A DNA stretch of 64,000 bases from Phocoena phocoena (GCF_963924675.1 NC_089224.1:41645158-41709157), one strand, 5' to 3'; positions 13,341 through 25,686 are shown, counted from the first letter of the stretch. A program made the numbers and translations. Notes: generated by a model not told the origin, from the sequence alone.

Positions 13341-14140
13341 CATGATCTGGGAACAAAGGATGAAAGTGAAGGTAGCTTCTCTCTTTATTGCCCCTAAAAA
13401 CTCAGACAAAATTTTTGCTTTCTGTCCCCACAATTTTGAGTTTAGAGGATCTAGTAACAATGCTGTTTCCATCAGGATACAGAACAACTGTTCCATTGAA
13501 TCGGAGCCTGAGATTGCCAACTGGTCACTGAGTTCTTTCTGACACTGAATGCACAAACAAAGTAGTGGATTACTCTGCTGAGTTAAATGATTGACCCAAC
13601 AGGGCATGGAGGGAATGGTCTGGAACTCAGGAGGTTGCTTAGAACACTTTATAGTACTTTGTGTCCAATAGCAGCATTAATGAAAGGCTACAACCAATTG
13701 TAGGCAGAACCACTAATACCTCAGTTGTTTCCTGAATGACAGTTTGGGTCACCCTAAATAGTAGTCAACTGAGATGCAAGCTCAGGGCAAAGGAAACATG
13801 GAATGGGCAGAAGAGGCAGGGATTCTGGCCATATGACTGCTTGCAGAAATGGACATGGTAGTAATTATTAATATTTTCCTTGCTTGTTTCATTGTATCTG
13901 CATTTTTCATATATCAACAATTTTCCCTCCCCATATTATTTATTATAAGCTGTGTTATCAATGTTAACAGTGATTAATACTATAAATTTAATGCTAAGCT
14001 ACAGGATAACAATGGGAGATCTTGACTGTGCTAGAAAAACAATTTTACCCAAATATGAATACAGGAACATAATGGAATTTACATCTTGACCTTTTGGGAA
14101 GAGGTGGGGCAGGTCTTCAGTTGATCAAGGAATAGTTCCA

Positions 14141-14764
14141 TCGTGATAGATGAAAGAAGGGTGTTCCTTTTGTTGTTATTCGAAAGTTTAATTATGTCTG
14201 AAAGGGTCAATATGGCTGTTGAGTAGGCCAAAGTGCATTGCAGAAGAGATGCTGGAAACTACACTTCCCAGAATCTGCTTCCTTATAAACTGACAGATTC
14301 TCATCTGTTAATAAGAGGCACCAGTGAGATTTAGAAGCTAGAAGAGGAAAGGCACCAGAGGGAGTAGGAGAGAGGTGACTGGGGAAGACCATATGTGTCA
14401 GGTTCAAAGCAACTATATTACACTCAGAGCATGTAGAATGGCTTCTGTTTTCCTTACTGAAGCCTGATTGATTCAGTGAGGAAACAAAACAAAAAAATGC
14501 CCTCCTCTGGGTTAAGAATAAAATGATTATTCTTCATCAGCTTTCCTTCAGTCCAAACCCTGGAGGCATTTAAATTTGTGACCCTGGAATGCACAGTTAT
14601 TTATCATGGGTGATAAAAATGGCCTAAACTAATTCTCTGGCCTCAAGCGGCTTTGGAAACAGAACATATACATTAAGAGAAAATAAAAACATTAAGTACC
14701 ATGACCTAAGAATGAGAGGAAGGTACAGAGGAAATTTCTCCAAAATTTCAAGGAGGTAGCCCCA
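14141..14764. other. Unassigned; possible remnant of ERVL 3' LTR
   Basis: Follows directly on the ERVL 3' region, where an LTR would be expected. It has a ctacacttcccagaatctgc block (14259-14278) seen in some ancient repeats, but I cannot name a family or find TG...CA ends. Confidence 0.35.
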
Positions 14765-15130
14765 ACTTCTCCTTCTCACTTCAGAGCCTTTGCAGGAACT
14801 TTCTCCCTTGCCTGGGGACAGTTTCCTTCAAAAGCCAGCCCTTTTCCAGTCTTAGGATCTCAGCTTCATTGTCACTTCTTCCTAGACTGACCACCCAATC
14901 TGAATTAAGTTTTCTTATTCTTTTTTGGAGCACCCAGTTTCTTTACCTTCACTGCGTTAATTACTCTTTGAAATGATTTCTTTATCTCCATATCTATGTG
15001 CTTAGCCTGTATCTCCTCTACTAGACTGTAAACTCTGAAAGGGTTAAGGTCATCTATGTCTTTTTGTAAACTGCTTCATATCCAGTGCCTAGAGAACAGT
15101 AGATGTTCAATAAACATTTGTTGAATGAGT
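14765..15130 (+). mobile_element. L2 LINE 3' end
   Basis: Degenerate ORF2 C-terminal sequence followed by the tell-tale L2 3' noncoding order: ctactagactgtaaactctg (15018-15037), then a ccagtgcctagagaacagta block (15081-15100), and the terminal ttcaataaacatttgttgaa (15107-15126). No open frame is preserved. Confidence 0.75.
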
Positions 15131-15629
15131 AAGTTTTTAGTGAAGCAGAGACAGTAAGGGATGGGTGAAAACAAAAAATCTTCTCAAAAAAGAAAGACAT
15201 TGGTATTTGATTCAGTGATATCAGTGAATAATGTGAAATAATGATAAGGGTTTGTTCCTTCATTCCCTGTGTTCTGAGAAAGCAGAATAGTGGCATTCTA
15301 ATATTTACTAAAAGACAGACTGTCCAGGCAATAGTTCATATAGTCTGCAATTTCTTTTATGTTGTAATTCCAACTGATTGTATTCATAAGCCTTCATTTT
15401 TACATAGTATCTATAAAATGAAAGTATCTTACATGATATTTATAAAAGAAAAGTTCTCAGGTGCAATTAAAATAAGTATATCTGATGGGGCTACACATGG
15501 AATTATTTAGCAACAATTAATGTTTTTCAGAAGGCTTTTTAAATAGAAATCTTTGCCTAATGAACAAAAAAAACAAAGTAAAACGATGTTTTGATAATTT
15601 CAAGACATACTGTAAACACTGTGAAAAGA
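15131..15629. other. Unassigned AT-rich DNA
   Basis: Nothing recognised. An 89-codon open frame (15241-15510, +) has no domain. Confidence 0.5.
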
Positions 15630-15644
15630 CCTGCCTCCTTGTTT

Positions 15645-15988
15645 TTTTTGTTTGGTTGTTTTTTTTTTGTTTTTTAATAAATTTATTTTTTATTTTTGGC
15701 TGCATTGGCTCTTCGTTGCTGCGCACACGTCTTCGTTGCGGTGCACAGGCCTCTCATTGCGGCGGCCTCCCCCGTTGCGGAGCATGGGCTCTAGGTGCGC
15801 GGGCTTCAGTAGTTGTGGCACTCAGGCTCAGCAGTTGTGGCTCGTAGGCTCTAGAGCACAGGCTCAGTAGTTGTGGTGCACGGACCCAGTTGCTCCACGG
15901 CATGTGGGATCCTCCCCGACCAGGGCTCAAACCCGTGTCCCCTGCTTTGGCAGGCGGATTCTCAACCCCTGCGCCACCAGGGAAGCCC
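15645..15988 (-). mobile_element. CHR-1-type SINE
   Basis: Full-length tRNA-derived SINE inserted in reverse. The tRNA head is at the right (complement of ccaccagggaagcc at 15974-15987) and the A/T-rich tail at the left (taataaatttattttttatt). It is bounded by a perfect 15-bp TSD, CCTGCCTCCTTGTTT, at 15630-15644 and 15989-16003. It belongs to the longer CHR-1-like form (about 310 bp body), with gtagttgtgg-type internal repeats and no pure A tail, so it is older than the short form. The complement of the B-box region reads GGTTTGAGCCC, already decayed. Confidence 0.93.
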
Positions 15989-16003
15989 CCTGCCTCCTTG
16001 TTT

Positions 16004-16519
16004 GAAGCTACACTGATCAATGCATTGACCTTTGTCTGGAACTGCATTAACCTCTTTCTACAGTGGAGAAAGTTGTTGAGAGCTCTGCTATTTTTCTTAT
16101 TTAGAAACTTTCACTACGATACAAAGCATTTTTTGGCAGGCTGCATTATTTCCATTCATACTCAGAGAAGAGAGAGCCATGTCTACTTCTGCATGTAGTA
16201 CATAAAGCTACAGTTTGTGTAATCCGAAATATAATGTGAAAGGACTCTCTGACGTATTTAGACCCAAAGCAAATCTGCGTAGTTCTCACAAGCAGGGCTT
16301 GTGCTTACATTATGTGCGTCATTACATTATTTATAATAAACTGCATGCATTTAATATTTAGAGAGAGAACCATCTACTTGTTCCCTACTAATGGATTCTC
16401 CCAAGAAGATGAAATTTTATTTTGATTAGATCAAACTCAAGAATATTTAAGATAGGAAGTCCTCTGTATTACTGGATTCTAGTGGCCCTCTCTGTTTAAA
16501 TCTGGACATTTCTTTTTAA
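16004..16519. other. Unassigned single-copy DNA
   Basis: No repeat or exon recognised between two oppositely oriented SINEs. Confidence 0.5.
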
Positions 16520-16532
16520 AATAATGTGATAG

Positions 16533-16733
16533 GGCTTCCCTGGTGGCGCAGTGGTTGAGAGTCCGTCTGCCAATGCAGGGGACACCGGTTCGTGCCCCGG
16601 TCTGGGAAGATCCCACATGCCGCGGAGCGGCTGGGCCCATGAGCCATGGCCGCTGAGCCTGCGCGTCCAGAGCCTGTGCTCCGCAACGGGAGAGGCCACA
16701 ACTGTGAGAGGCCCGCGTACCGCAAAAAATAAT
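16533..16733 (+). mobile_element. Young short-form CHR SINE
   Basis: Starts GGGCTTCCCTGGTGGCGCAG and ends in GTACCGCAAAAAATAATAAT. TSD AATAATGTGATAG at 16520-16532 and 16734-16746, perfect over 13 bp. It carries the TGCTCCGC / GTACCGC subtype markers described under findings. The tail is a short A run with TAA units. Confidence 0.96.
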
Positions 16734-16746
16734 AATAATGTGATAG

Positions 16747-19074
16747 TATCTCTGTTACCTTAAAAAATGATAATACAGATGAGTTAAATGAGGTATTACA
16801 TATTCGGTTAACTTAAAGTCTAGATTAAAACTAATTAAAGAATTTAAAAGTTGCCATTTTAATTCTTTTTTTAGTATACTGAACCACAGGTTACCTTACT
16901 GATGCTGTTCTAGCCCCTTAAGTTTTACATTTTCATCATGTGAGCAGAGAGCAACACGGACACGATCGTATCAGGAGGAAAGTGAGGCTATTTGGAGCAG
17001 CATCACACCACTTCTAATTAACTCCCTACCTTAAGGCCACTTCCAGTGCATCAGTCAACTGCTGACAAATTTTGTCATGTAACAAACAACTGCAAACCCT
17101 TCCAAGCCATTTACCAATAAGCATTAATTTCTCTCACATCTAAGTGTGCTGGGGCAGCTCCTCCAGGCTGCATTTAGCTGTGCAGCTCTGCTGGGGCTCT
17201 GCTCCTAGCCTGTTTAGTCTGGGGCCCAAGAAGAGGGAGAGCAACCATCCAGCGGAAGCTGCTTTCACAGCAATGACGGGAGACCAAGAGGCAACCTGGA
17301 AACAGACAAGGCCTCTCAATGCCTGGGTTTGGAACCAGCATGCTATCACTTATGCCCAAGTTCCTTTGACCAAAGCAAGTCTTTGGCTGAGCTCAAAAGT
17401 CACTGAAATACAGTTTGTACTTTTGTGGGAGGAAATGCAAAGTTGCCTGGAAAAGAGGATGTGAAAAGAGCAATAATATTTCAGTCTATCACTGCCAGCA
17501 ACCACTGACCTTCAGTATCTTCAGCCACCTGTTAGGCCTTAGGTATATAGTGTCCAAGATGATTTTCTCTGTTAAAATCATGGCAACCCAAAATGCTTTG
17601 GATATGATGGCAGGAACAGCAGCAGTGACAACACAAACTTCACTCTAAGAAAAACAAAAAGAGTTCAAAGGTTAAAATTAATAACGACTTAACCTGAAAT
17701 TTAAAAATTAACAAAAATTAACAAAATGCCTAACATAGAATTAACTCACATCTCAGTGGGTGTTAAATTGGAGATAGGAGAGCCCAGAAGAAATAATCCT
17801 CAATTTTATTCCCTTAGTCAGCCTGAAACATCCATTTGCCAGCAAGATCCTGTAAGAGAAATATTTAAAGATATTGCATAGTTAATTTTACCTGTTTTTA
17901 GTTTTATTGTTTATAGTCTCATAGCTAAATAATCAGGTGTGTTTTTGAGGATAGTTCTAATGGCACATCCGACATAATAAAATCTTTTAGGATATTACTA
18001 ATGATACAGAAATTTTAAATTGTGTTATTTAAAGAAACACACCTACTCAGTTTCTCATATGGCTTGTGAGCAGTACTCATTTGTCTGCGAGTGTGGGCTA
18101 GCTTCAGAAACTTTGCTCAGTGCATTTCTCTGCAGTCCTCTGGAATATTCTCGTCCTCTTTTCCCTTTTCTCCTGTGGTTGCCAGCTATGTAAAATGCAT
18201 CATGCTACTCTTTGCCCATCAGAGGGTATCATGACAAAGAGAACCAGACATTTGTTGAACCACTAAAGCGGTACACTAACACACCCCAAGTATAAACTCA
18301 TTTTAAAGACTAAATTCTGTTCACTTTCTAAATTTTCTTCTGTGAACATGTTATCTTTCAGAATGCAGTATAAGAAACCAACAAAGAACATTAGCTTATT
18401 TATAAATTTCTGGTATTCAATGCAGATTTTTTTTTTAGCTCTGAGAGAACTGGGGTTATAGAGCTAAAACCACTAACCATCTTTTCAGCCACATCATATT
18501 CTTAGTACTGCTCTCACTGGTCTCTGTGTGAGAGACTAAATATGTATTTTTACACAATGCATGAACTCTTCTACACTTGTTTCTTCTGGTAGAAATTCTA
18601 GAGCAAAACTGTTGTTCATAAGGTCAAAGTTTTGTCTTGCCGCTATTATTAATTTATTCAGCCAGTCAGTGCTGATACTCAGCTGGTCTACACCAGTATA
18701 ACCATGCTGCCTATGAAAATTTTAAAAGATTTATGTAACGGCTGGTAAATAGGAGCTGTCGTTAGCCCCCGTGAGCCTTACTTCCCTCAAGGAACCCCTC
18801 AGTTCTGAGAACATGGCAACTAAATGGCCCGCCTCTGGCATTCCAGCGACCTCCGAGACCCTTTCCTGCACTAACCATATCAGGCATCTATGCTCACTGG
18901 TCAACTCCCAAGCCATACCAGTTTTTCAGTATTTTTAATATCATCGTTTTAGCCATGGGGAGAAAATGTTTCATAATAAATGTGATCTTAAAAAGGAAAC
19001 AGGAAAAGAGAGACTCAATTGTAGGAAGTGGTAAGGTGGTAGTGAAAAAATCACAGTGGATAGGCACACTACTG
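16747..19074. other. Unassigned DNA, possible worn repeat at 17040-17410
   Basis: 17040-17410 has the feel of an old LTR (a tgtaacaaacaactgcaaac block at 17079-17098), but I cannot name it. 17650-18650 is AT-rich with no recognised element. 18720-18930 is a GC-richer patch with a 61-codon antisense frame and no domain. Confidence 0.45.
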
Positions 19075-19510
19075 TTGAAGTCAGACAGTGTTCAGTTCCA
19101 ACCCAGGTTCTGTCACGTAATAGTTGTATGTTCTTGGTAAGAATTCAACCACGCACTGAGCCTCAAGTTTCTCGTCTTTAAAATGAGCATGATAAAACTC
19201 ATTTCGCCTGGGATAATATTTGAAACATGAGGTAAATATTTATTTATTTTTGGCTGCACTGGGTCTTCGTTGCGGTGGCTTCTCTTTTTGTGGATCACGG
19301 GCTCTAGGCGCGCGGGCTCCAGTAGTTGTGGCACATGGGCTCAGTAGTTGTGGCGCACGGGCTTAGTTGCTCCTTGGCATGTGGGATCTTCCCGGACCAG
19401 GGTTCAAACCCGTGTCCCCTGCATTGGCAGGTGGATTCTTAACCACTGTGCCAACAGGGAAGTCCGAAACATGAGGTAATGTTTCAAAGGGCCTGACTCC
19501 ATTGTAAACG
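19075..19510 (+). mobile_element. MIR SINE split by a CHR SINE
   Basis: Sense MIR order is visible: a cccaggttctgtcacgtaat head block (19101-19120), a gagcctcaagtttctcgtct core (19159-19178), then aaaatgagcatgataaaact. The 3' remainder lies past the nested SINE at 19236-19465. The nested insertion shows the MIR was here first. Confidence 0.65.
19236..19465 (-). mobile_element. CHR-1-type SINE, nested in MIR
   Basis: Reverse-oriented. Perfect 14-bp TSD GAAACATGAGGTAA at 19222-19235 and 19466-19479. About 230 bp, shorter than the 15.6-kb copy because one set of internal repeats is missing. The head on the complement reads GACTTCCCTGTTGGCACAG, so it has drifted from the young consensus. Confidence 0.94.
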
Positions 19511-20594
19511 ATTAAGAAATACCATCTATAATCACCGCTGTGTCCAACATAAAGGAGCAAGTAGAATTTGCATCCTCACACTCCTGATGCCTCTCCTTCA
19601 GTCAGTGCCCTGACACAGCTGCTGTAACAGGCACCAACAGCAGAGGGGGCTTCTATCCGGCTCTGTAGAACTTGGCATCTAAGGTTGATGGAAGACAAAG
19701 AAAACCCTATTTACTTCTCCTAACTTGCTACAGGGTATTGGTGGTCTGGTTGTCTGTGGGTAGACTTAGTATCTTGATTAGCTCTCCTGAGAATGCCTCT
19801 GGAAACTGTTAAGTGAAGCAGGACGTGGAAGACTGGCTAATACCTATGGTGGCTTCAAAATAGTCTGCAGAGGTCTGGTTGCTCAGAATTGTGAAATGTT
19901 TGTTACCTTGACAATCACAGGCAGTACAAGGCTGAGTTTCGAGTGACCTTAGATTCCTTTGCAGTTCCTTATGGGGATGAATGATTTGTATGTCTAATCC
20001 ATGAATGGCAAAGACATGTTCTTTAACAAGATTAATGAAGCTTGCCTAAAGCATTTTGTATGCTAGGCCCAATGGCATGGCTTCCTTAGAGGCTTGCAGT
20101 TAACGTTTCGAGAATGCTGGCCCCAGGGAGGACTAAAACCTTTAATACCAGGTGAAATTCCAGATTGGGGCCATAAGTATATCTTCAGTTCCCTCTGATA
20201 TATAATCTCAGAATTTGGATTAATCCTGAACGCTATGAGAAAGATTTTTTTTTCCTGTTTTTCCCTTTTTATCTTTTAATCGTTGATGATTTGGATAAGA
20301 CTTGGATGACTTCTAGACCTAGTACCTCCCCTTAATAAATCAATTCTGACCCTGTGCTTTTACATTAGGCTAACAAACAATAAAGAGAAGGTTTTCGATA
20401 TCTTTGCTCTGAGGAAATTCTGGACTATCATCTTCCTTGCCCTTATGTTCCTGACTTTCTAATCATGGTCTGGTTTTATCTCTCTTTCTCAGTCTCACAC
20501 TTATTCTTTTCAATCTGACTGTGATAAACACAAATCTCAGCCTGTAAACACAGAAATGTACTCTCTTCGTTTATCTATAATTGAAATTATTTTC
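19511..20594. other. Unassigned single-copy DNA
   Basis: No element or exon recognised. Confidence 0.5.
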
Positions 20595-20597
20595 TCA

Positions 20598-21170
20598 GAT
20601 GTTGTATTAGTTATTTATTGCTGTGCAACAAATTACCCAAAATCTTAACAGTCAACAGCTGACACTGATTATCTCACACAGTGTCTGAGGCTCAGGAACC
20701 TGGGAGTGCCTGAGCTGGGTGCCTGTGCCTCAGGGTCTCCCATGAGGCTGCAGTCAAGCTGTCAGCTGGACATGCAGTCTCCAGAACTTGACCAGGACTA
20801 GAAGATCCTCTTCTATGGTCACTCATGAGGCTGTTGACAAGGGTCAGTTCGTCATCACATAGGTCTCTCCACAGGGCTCTCCTTCACCATGGCAGCTGGC
20901 TTCCCACTAGAGTGAACAGTGAGAGAGACAGCAAGAAGATCTCTTTCATAGCTTTATCTCAGAAGTGACGTACCATCACTTATGCTTTATTCTGTCGGTC
21001 ATGCAGACCAACCCTGATGCAGTGTGGAAGAAGGCTACACAAATGATGGAGGTGGATCATGGGGAGGCCACAGATATTTTCCCTCCCCGTTTTGCTAGAT
21101 ATAGAAACTTAATTACAGTCAATGGAAGCTTTCCCCCCAAGCCCCATTCCTGGAGCTGCATGTAAATCTT
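20598..21170 (+). mobile_element. Ancient LTR-like repeat (MLT1J/K type?)
   Basis: Opens tgtattagttatttattgct and continues through a caacaaattacccaaaatct block, a ggtctctccacagggctctc block (20861-20880) and a gaagtgacgtaccatcactt block (20962-20981). This is the recognisable order of a common ancient mammalian repeat that I associate with MaLR LTRs. Related but more diverged copies lie at 57.7 and 58.9 kb. The family name is uncertain. Confidence 0.5.
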
Positions 21171-21435
21171 TACATAGCAACACATCTAGGGTTTTTTTGT
21201 TTGTTTGTTTTTTGAGAGGGTGGAGTTAAGGGGCCGGTATATCTGGTCTTTGGTATTATTATATATCCACCCTAAAAATTGATGACAAACTATTAAAGAC
21301 ATTGCTAGCACCTCTCCCACTTAACATCCAGCAGGAGTGTGATCTGTTTGTGCCCCCAAAGATTTACTCATTTCCCTTTAAATGTATTAGGCCACTGCTA
21401 AGCACTCCTCATTCCAGATGGAGGGTGGAGAGGCT

Positions 21436-21734
21436 CTAGACCTGCACTGTCAAATATGGTAGTTACTAGCCACGCATGACTGTTGAGTGCTGGTGTATGA
21501 AATATACATATATTTTGAAGACTTAATTGATAAAAGTAAAATATCTCATTAATAGTTTTATGTTGATTACATGTTGAAATAATATTTTAGTTACATTGAG
21601 TAAAATAAGCTATTAACATTAATTTCATGTTTTTAATTTATTGTTTTAAAATTGGCTACTGGAAAACGTAAAATTACATACGTGGCTAGCATTTGTGGCT
21701 CACCTTACATTTCTAATGGACAGTGCTACTCTAG
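21436..21734. mobile_element. Ancient non-autonomous DNA transposon (MER-type)
   Basis: 299 bp bounded by imperfect terminal inverted repeats: CTAGACCTGCACTGTCA at the left against the complement of GGACAGTGCTACTCTAG at the right. The interior is AT-rich, including an aaaatatctcattaatagtt block (21538-21557). It encodes nothing. Terminal inverted repeats and size suit a hAT-like MITE, but no matching 8-bp target duplication is visible. Confidence 0.6.
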
Positions 21735-23089
21735 ATACTTGCATGTAAGATGGCAGAATGGAGGAAATGCCTTCGTATCCAATACAAGAGCCTCAGTTGT
21801 CCCTTCAAGGCAGTGTCTGGTGAAAGAGAGTAAGAAGGATTAGATTCGAGTGAGAAAAATCAGAAGTAAACATCATAGAGTCTGAGGACAATGGTGTGGG
21901 TAGCAGATACTGTCAACACCTTGCCCATGTGCCTCAGCACTCATCATCCCATAAACACTGACTGGTTCTTCCTGAAAACACTCGAACACTGCCTGAAGAG
22001 TGTTCTCATAGCAGGGATATCCTCAATTTACAAGTATGGAGGATGGAAGGGCTGTGCATTAAATGTCCTTGAGAACAGCCTTCAACCAAGATGAATGGAA
22101 ATTGAAGGATACATGTCCCGGTTTCTTTGCACCTCTTGTGGGATTATTCTGCGGTGGGTTCTGCATCTTCTCCCAGGGTCGTCCCAGATGTGGATTCCCA
22201 GTTGCCTGTAGCAGTAACCAGCCCACTAAATACCTTGTTAAGATCTTCTTCTCTTCCTTCTCCTCTACTGGTAATTCCTGGGGTCACTCCCCAGACAAAC
22301 TTCTTTTGCTCAATCCTATTTGTAAGGTCTGCTTCTGGAGAAATCCAGCCTAAGACAGAATGTGTATGATATGTACGTGCCTTCACGTAAGAGCATACAG
22401 GCGCAAAAACAGCCTAAACTATTTTCGTTTAGTGCCAGTGTTCATGGATAAACTTGACATCCCAATTCTCCATGAATGTTTTCTTAATATACTTGCTATC
22501 TTGTCCTCTGGTTCTGCATTCATTTCTCACTATTCTGTCCCTGCTAATGCCCTAGCTCCTCCCCTCAAAACCACATCCTCTGAGTGGCTCTGTTCACAGA
22601 GCCCTTAGAGTTGCCAAGTTGGGCCAGGTTCTAGAAATATAGGCCATATGTGACAGCCTAAAAGTTTTCCTTCTGACATTTGTAGAAAGGAAAATCAGCC
22701 TCCTTCCTCTGAGGGTTGCTTGAAAATGGCCCTTTACCTTCCAGCATCCCCCTATTGTGACAAGTTGATAAGTACTCTGCTTTCACCCTCCAATTTTCTC
22801 CATCATAAATAGGTTTCCATTTGTAACCCATGTGCACAGTTTCACCTAGAAGCGGGGAAGAAGGCACACTGCCCTATTTTAGCTCAGCAGGGCTGGAGCA
22901 CCGGAGAAGATGAAAGGTCAGAGTCACCGACTGCAAGTGTGTCTGAATGATGGTGCTGACAAAATCAGAATGTGCTTTCCTGGGGAACGTGGCCCTTGCG
23001 ATATACAGGCCAGGCTATCTCAGCATCTAGGTTGCATTAAAGCAAGCACAGTAATAATAACAATAGAGAATAATAACAAGAGAGAATTT
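21735..23089. other. Unassigned; LTR-like end near 22354
   Basis: 21870-22354 ends in ggagaaatccagcctaagac (22336-22355), reminiscent of the 3' ends of old mammalian LTRs, but the body is not recognised. The rest is single-copy. An 82-codon and a 96-codon frame here show no domain. Confidence 0.4.
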
Positions 23090-23200
23090 ACCATTTCTGG
23101 TAGGTCTAGTGCTTTCTAGGCTATGAAACACTTTCCCAAATATCTTCTCCTTTGATTCTTTCAACAACATTTTGAGAGAAACAAGAGTTATCATGAATAT
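23090..23200 (-). mobile_element. MIR fragment
   Basis: Antisense MIR core pattern (tagtgctttctaggctatga, then ttgattctttcaacaacatt at 23152-23171). Worn; approximate ends. Confidence 0.42.
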
Positions 23201-23939
23201 TCTGGTGGTTTCTTTGGCACTGAAATCATACCCATCCATATTCTTGTAATAGCTAATTTGTAATACCCAGCTTTATGGCTTTAAGGACACATCCAGGGCT
23301 GGTGGAGCGGGTAAAACTGTGTGCAAGTATCATATGATATGAGAACACTCAGTATTTGCAACATTAACTTCCAACAGCGATTTGACCAATTTAACTCATT
23401 GTACCCCAATCACTAACCATTTTCTTTATCTTGCTTCTGTCCATAAACTATACAGATATGACCCACTTGCTTAATTTCTTAATCAATACACTAATCCTTG
23501 CCATTAGCATAGAACTTGATTTGGAAAGTACTCTGGGTAATAGACTCCTTGGTTTGGTCCCAAGACTGCTTCCCAAGTATTGCCAAGAGTTGACATTCTT
23601 TGCGAGTATGGCACAGATTTTCAGGGGAAGCTGAAAGCTGAGAGACAAATGTTTTGTTACCATGTTGTTGTTTCACCTGCTTCTTTGGAAACACTACAGG
23701 AAAATACAAACAGATGTGTTGGGAAAGCGGCACTGTCAGAAGGCTATGTTCTATGGTGGGAAGATGCGAAATAAATGATTGAATAAATGGACAAAAGTGA
23801 AAAAGACTTTGATATGTCACGTAAGGTGGGAATTAGTGTACCATAAAATGCTGTGTTACCAAGTGAGGTGAGTTCATGACAGTTACCAGAGAATCCAGGC
23901 GTCAGTCAGCATTCCTGATGGATGTATGTGGCTTCCATT
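23201..23939. other. Unassigned DNA
   Basis: No element recognised. A 109-codon antisense frame (23491-23820) has no domain or repeat pattern and no splice context. Confidence 0.45.
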
Positions 23940-24090
23940 TATACAGAGGACATAGTGCTATACTAGAATGTAAGCTGCAGAAGGACCAGACTTTGTGTAT
24001 CCTGTTTCCCACTGTATCACCAGCTCCCACACAGTGTCTGGCACATAGAGAGCACGCACATGTTTTTTAAAAATAAATGAGTACCTAAGT
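23940..24090 (+). mobile_element. L2 LINE 3' end
   Basis: Typical L2 terminus: ctagaatgtaagctgcagaa (23963-23982), a cacagtgtctggcacataga block (24031-24050), ending in aaaaataaatgagtacc. Confidence 0.65.
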
Positions 24091-25322
24091 GATTTAAAGG
24101 AACTTGGCATCTAGTCTATAGTAATTGCATTTCCATTCTGAAGCTACTGGTGTCCTGTGGTGTCCGAGAAAGAAAAATATAAGCTTGTTTTAAGGAAGAA
24201 AGTTGAACAGCCCCTTTAAATTTTCTCACACCTCCACTAATGAAGCCAAGGATAATTCAGTTACGTTTTGTATTTCCCAGTCAAGAGTGGTCTAGCCATA
24301 GGGCTGAATGATACTTTTAAAATGCCGGGGAAATAATCCACCAGTTTAATCTGTACAATGCTTAGCCCAGATATCCTCTACATTAACAGTATTGTGCAAG
24401 AGAGAGTCTGGGGGGTCATTAGAGGACCTGAAAACACCCTGCAATATGTTTGTACAAGATTAGCCCTTCGTCAAAAAGATGTATTCATTCCCAATATGGC
24501 CTGTGTCAGGGTTGCTGGCCTTAATGCATGGAACTTTTCCAGTTCATCAAGGCAAGCATGCCCAGAGCTATTTGCTAGGTTTGAAATAAAAGAGCAAGAT
24601 GTGGTAAGCCTGAAACCTTTGTTACTATTTCCATTCCCCTCTTCTCTATTTCCTGCTTGCTTTTTTACCCACCTGTTTTTCTCTCCTTGCTCAGTAAACA
24701 GAGCTGCCCATATGGCAAGCTGTGATAATCTTCCTCACCCCACTCTCCATCCGTGCATTTGGCTTTGGTTTTGATACCAGCGAGTTTCAAATATTGAAAC
24801 AAAGGCAGCCATTCTTCTCCATTCACTACGGGCTCCACTCAGAGCTATTTCCTTAAAGATCTAAATGAATCCAAAATCTAGCCAGTGCTCCCCTAGTGTG
24901 GCTTGTATACTTTCCTTCTTCTGTCCTATCTCTGGCTAGTCAACTTTATTTTCTCGTCAATGCAAATCTTTGATTCTGGTACTAAAAAAATCTGTGTTTT
25001 AACTGAAAATACTCACAGGTATTTTGATTTTAATTTGGTACTGTGTATTTTATAACCGTGTTCAAAGAGATGGGAAAAGAAATACATCCAAAAGCTGTCC
25101 ACTCAGTATGGGACATGTCATGCTGCAGAGTCCAGCCACACAGAGATCTTAAAACACAGAAGTTTAGCTCATGGTACATCCCTATCCCCAATTGGCAGGG
25201 AGTTCTGCCCATCAGAATCATTCAGAATTCCAGGCTGGCAAGTGGGCCACCATTTCAAATGTGGGTACTCCAGCCAGCATCTCCAACGTCCCTGGCCTCA
25301 GTCCAGGGAAAGCTTGAACTCT
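24091..25322. other. Unassigned single-copy DNA
   Basis: Includes a 138-codon open frame at 24358-24774 (+), the longest non-repeat frame in the window. It lacks a domain and ends in low-complexity F/P/S-rich sequence. I do not call it a gene. Confidence 0.45.
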
Positions 25323-25465
25323 AGAGCAGTGCTTTTCAAACTTTGATTTGAGTGAGCTCACCTGAGGATCTTGTGAAAACGCCAGGTTTGCTTCAGTATA
25401 TCTGGGCAGGGTCTGAGAATCTGTATTTCTAAGAAGAGCTCAGGTGATGCTGCTGTTGCTACCTT
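25323..25465 (+). mobile_element. MER5-type hAT-Charlie MITE
   Basis: Begins agagcagtgcttttcaaact, continues with tgaggatcttgtgaaaacgc (25362-25381) and a gtctgagaatctgtatttct block (25410-25429), ending caggtgatgctgctgttgct. This is the standard block order of MER5A/B. Confidence 0.72.
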
Positions 25466-25671
25466 TTCTTCCGTAGCAGAAATCTAACCGGGCAATGAAA
25501 TGATCCGGCCCAGAGGTACAGTTTCATTAGGCACATGCATCCTCCCAGCCACAAGGGAGCTGAGAAGTACAAGCCCATCACACCCTCAAATGGGAGAACT
25601 GAGAATATTTGGTGAATATCCAGAAACATTAACATGGTTATTTATATAGCACAGAAGTAAAGTGAATACTT

Positions 25672-25686
25672 TTTTTTTTTTTTTTT
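25672..25686. repeat. T15 homopolymer
   Basis: Mononucleotide run with no SINE body attached. Confidence 0.85.

Larger units (their letters stand above)
11080..14140 (+). pseudogene. Decayed ERVL-class endogenous retrovirus, pol to 3' region
   Basis: On the plus strand, successive short frames follow the order of an ERVL-type pol. The end of the RT/RNase H linker is at about 11120-11460, RNase H at about 11460-11880, and the integrase N-terminal and core region at about 11900-12500. After a foreign LTR, a dUTPase-like segment follows at about 13340-13760, then the AT-rich 3' noncoding part to about 14140. The longest open stretch on this frame is 63 codons (11268-11459). Stops and frameshifts interrupt every domain, so no product is possible. 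A dUTPase downstream of integrase and the absence of a recognisable env are what place it with ERVL rather than gamma-retroviruses. I see no 5' half (gag, protease) upstream. The assignment is from recalled family pattern. A protein search against ERVL pol would confirm or refute it. Confidence 0.72.

Noticed and set aside
13176..13607. 143-codon minus-strand frame
   Set aside because: It is antisense to the ERVL dUTPase region and crosses the A-rich tract and the LTR; a shadow frame.
16533..16610. tRNA-like head with A and B boxes
   Set aside because: It is the tRNA-derived SINE head. No acceptor stem or full cloverleaf, so not a tRNA gene.
24358..24774. 138-codon open frame on the plus strand
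   Set aside because: No domain or signal peptide logic, low-complexity end, no splice context, and frames of this length occur by chance in 64 kb.
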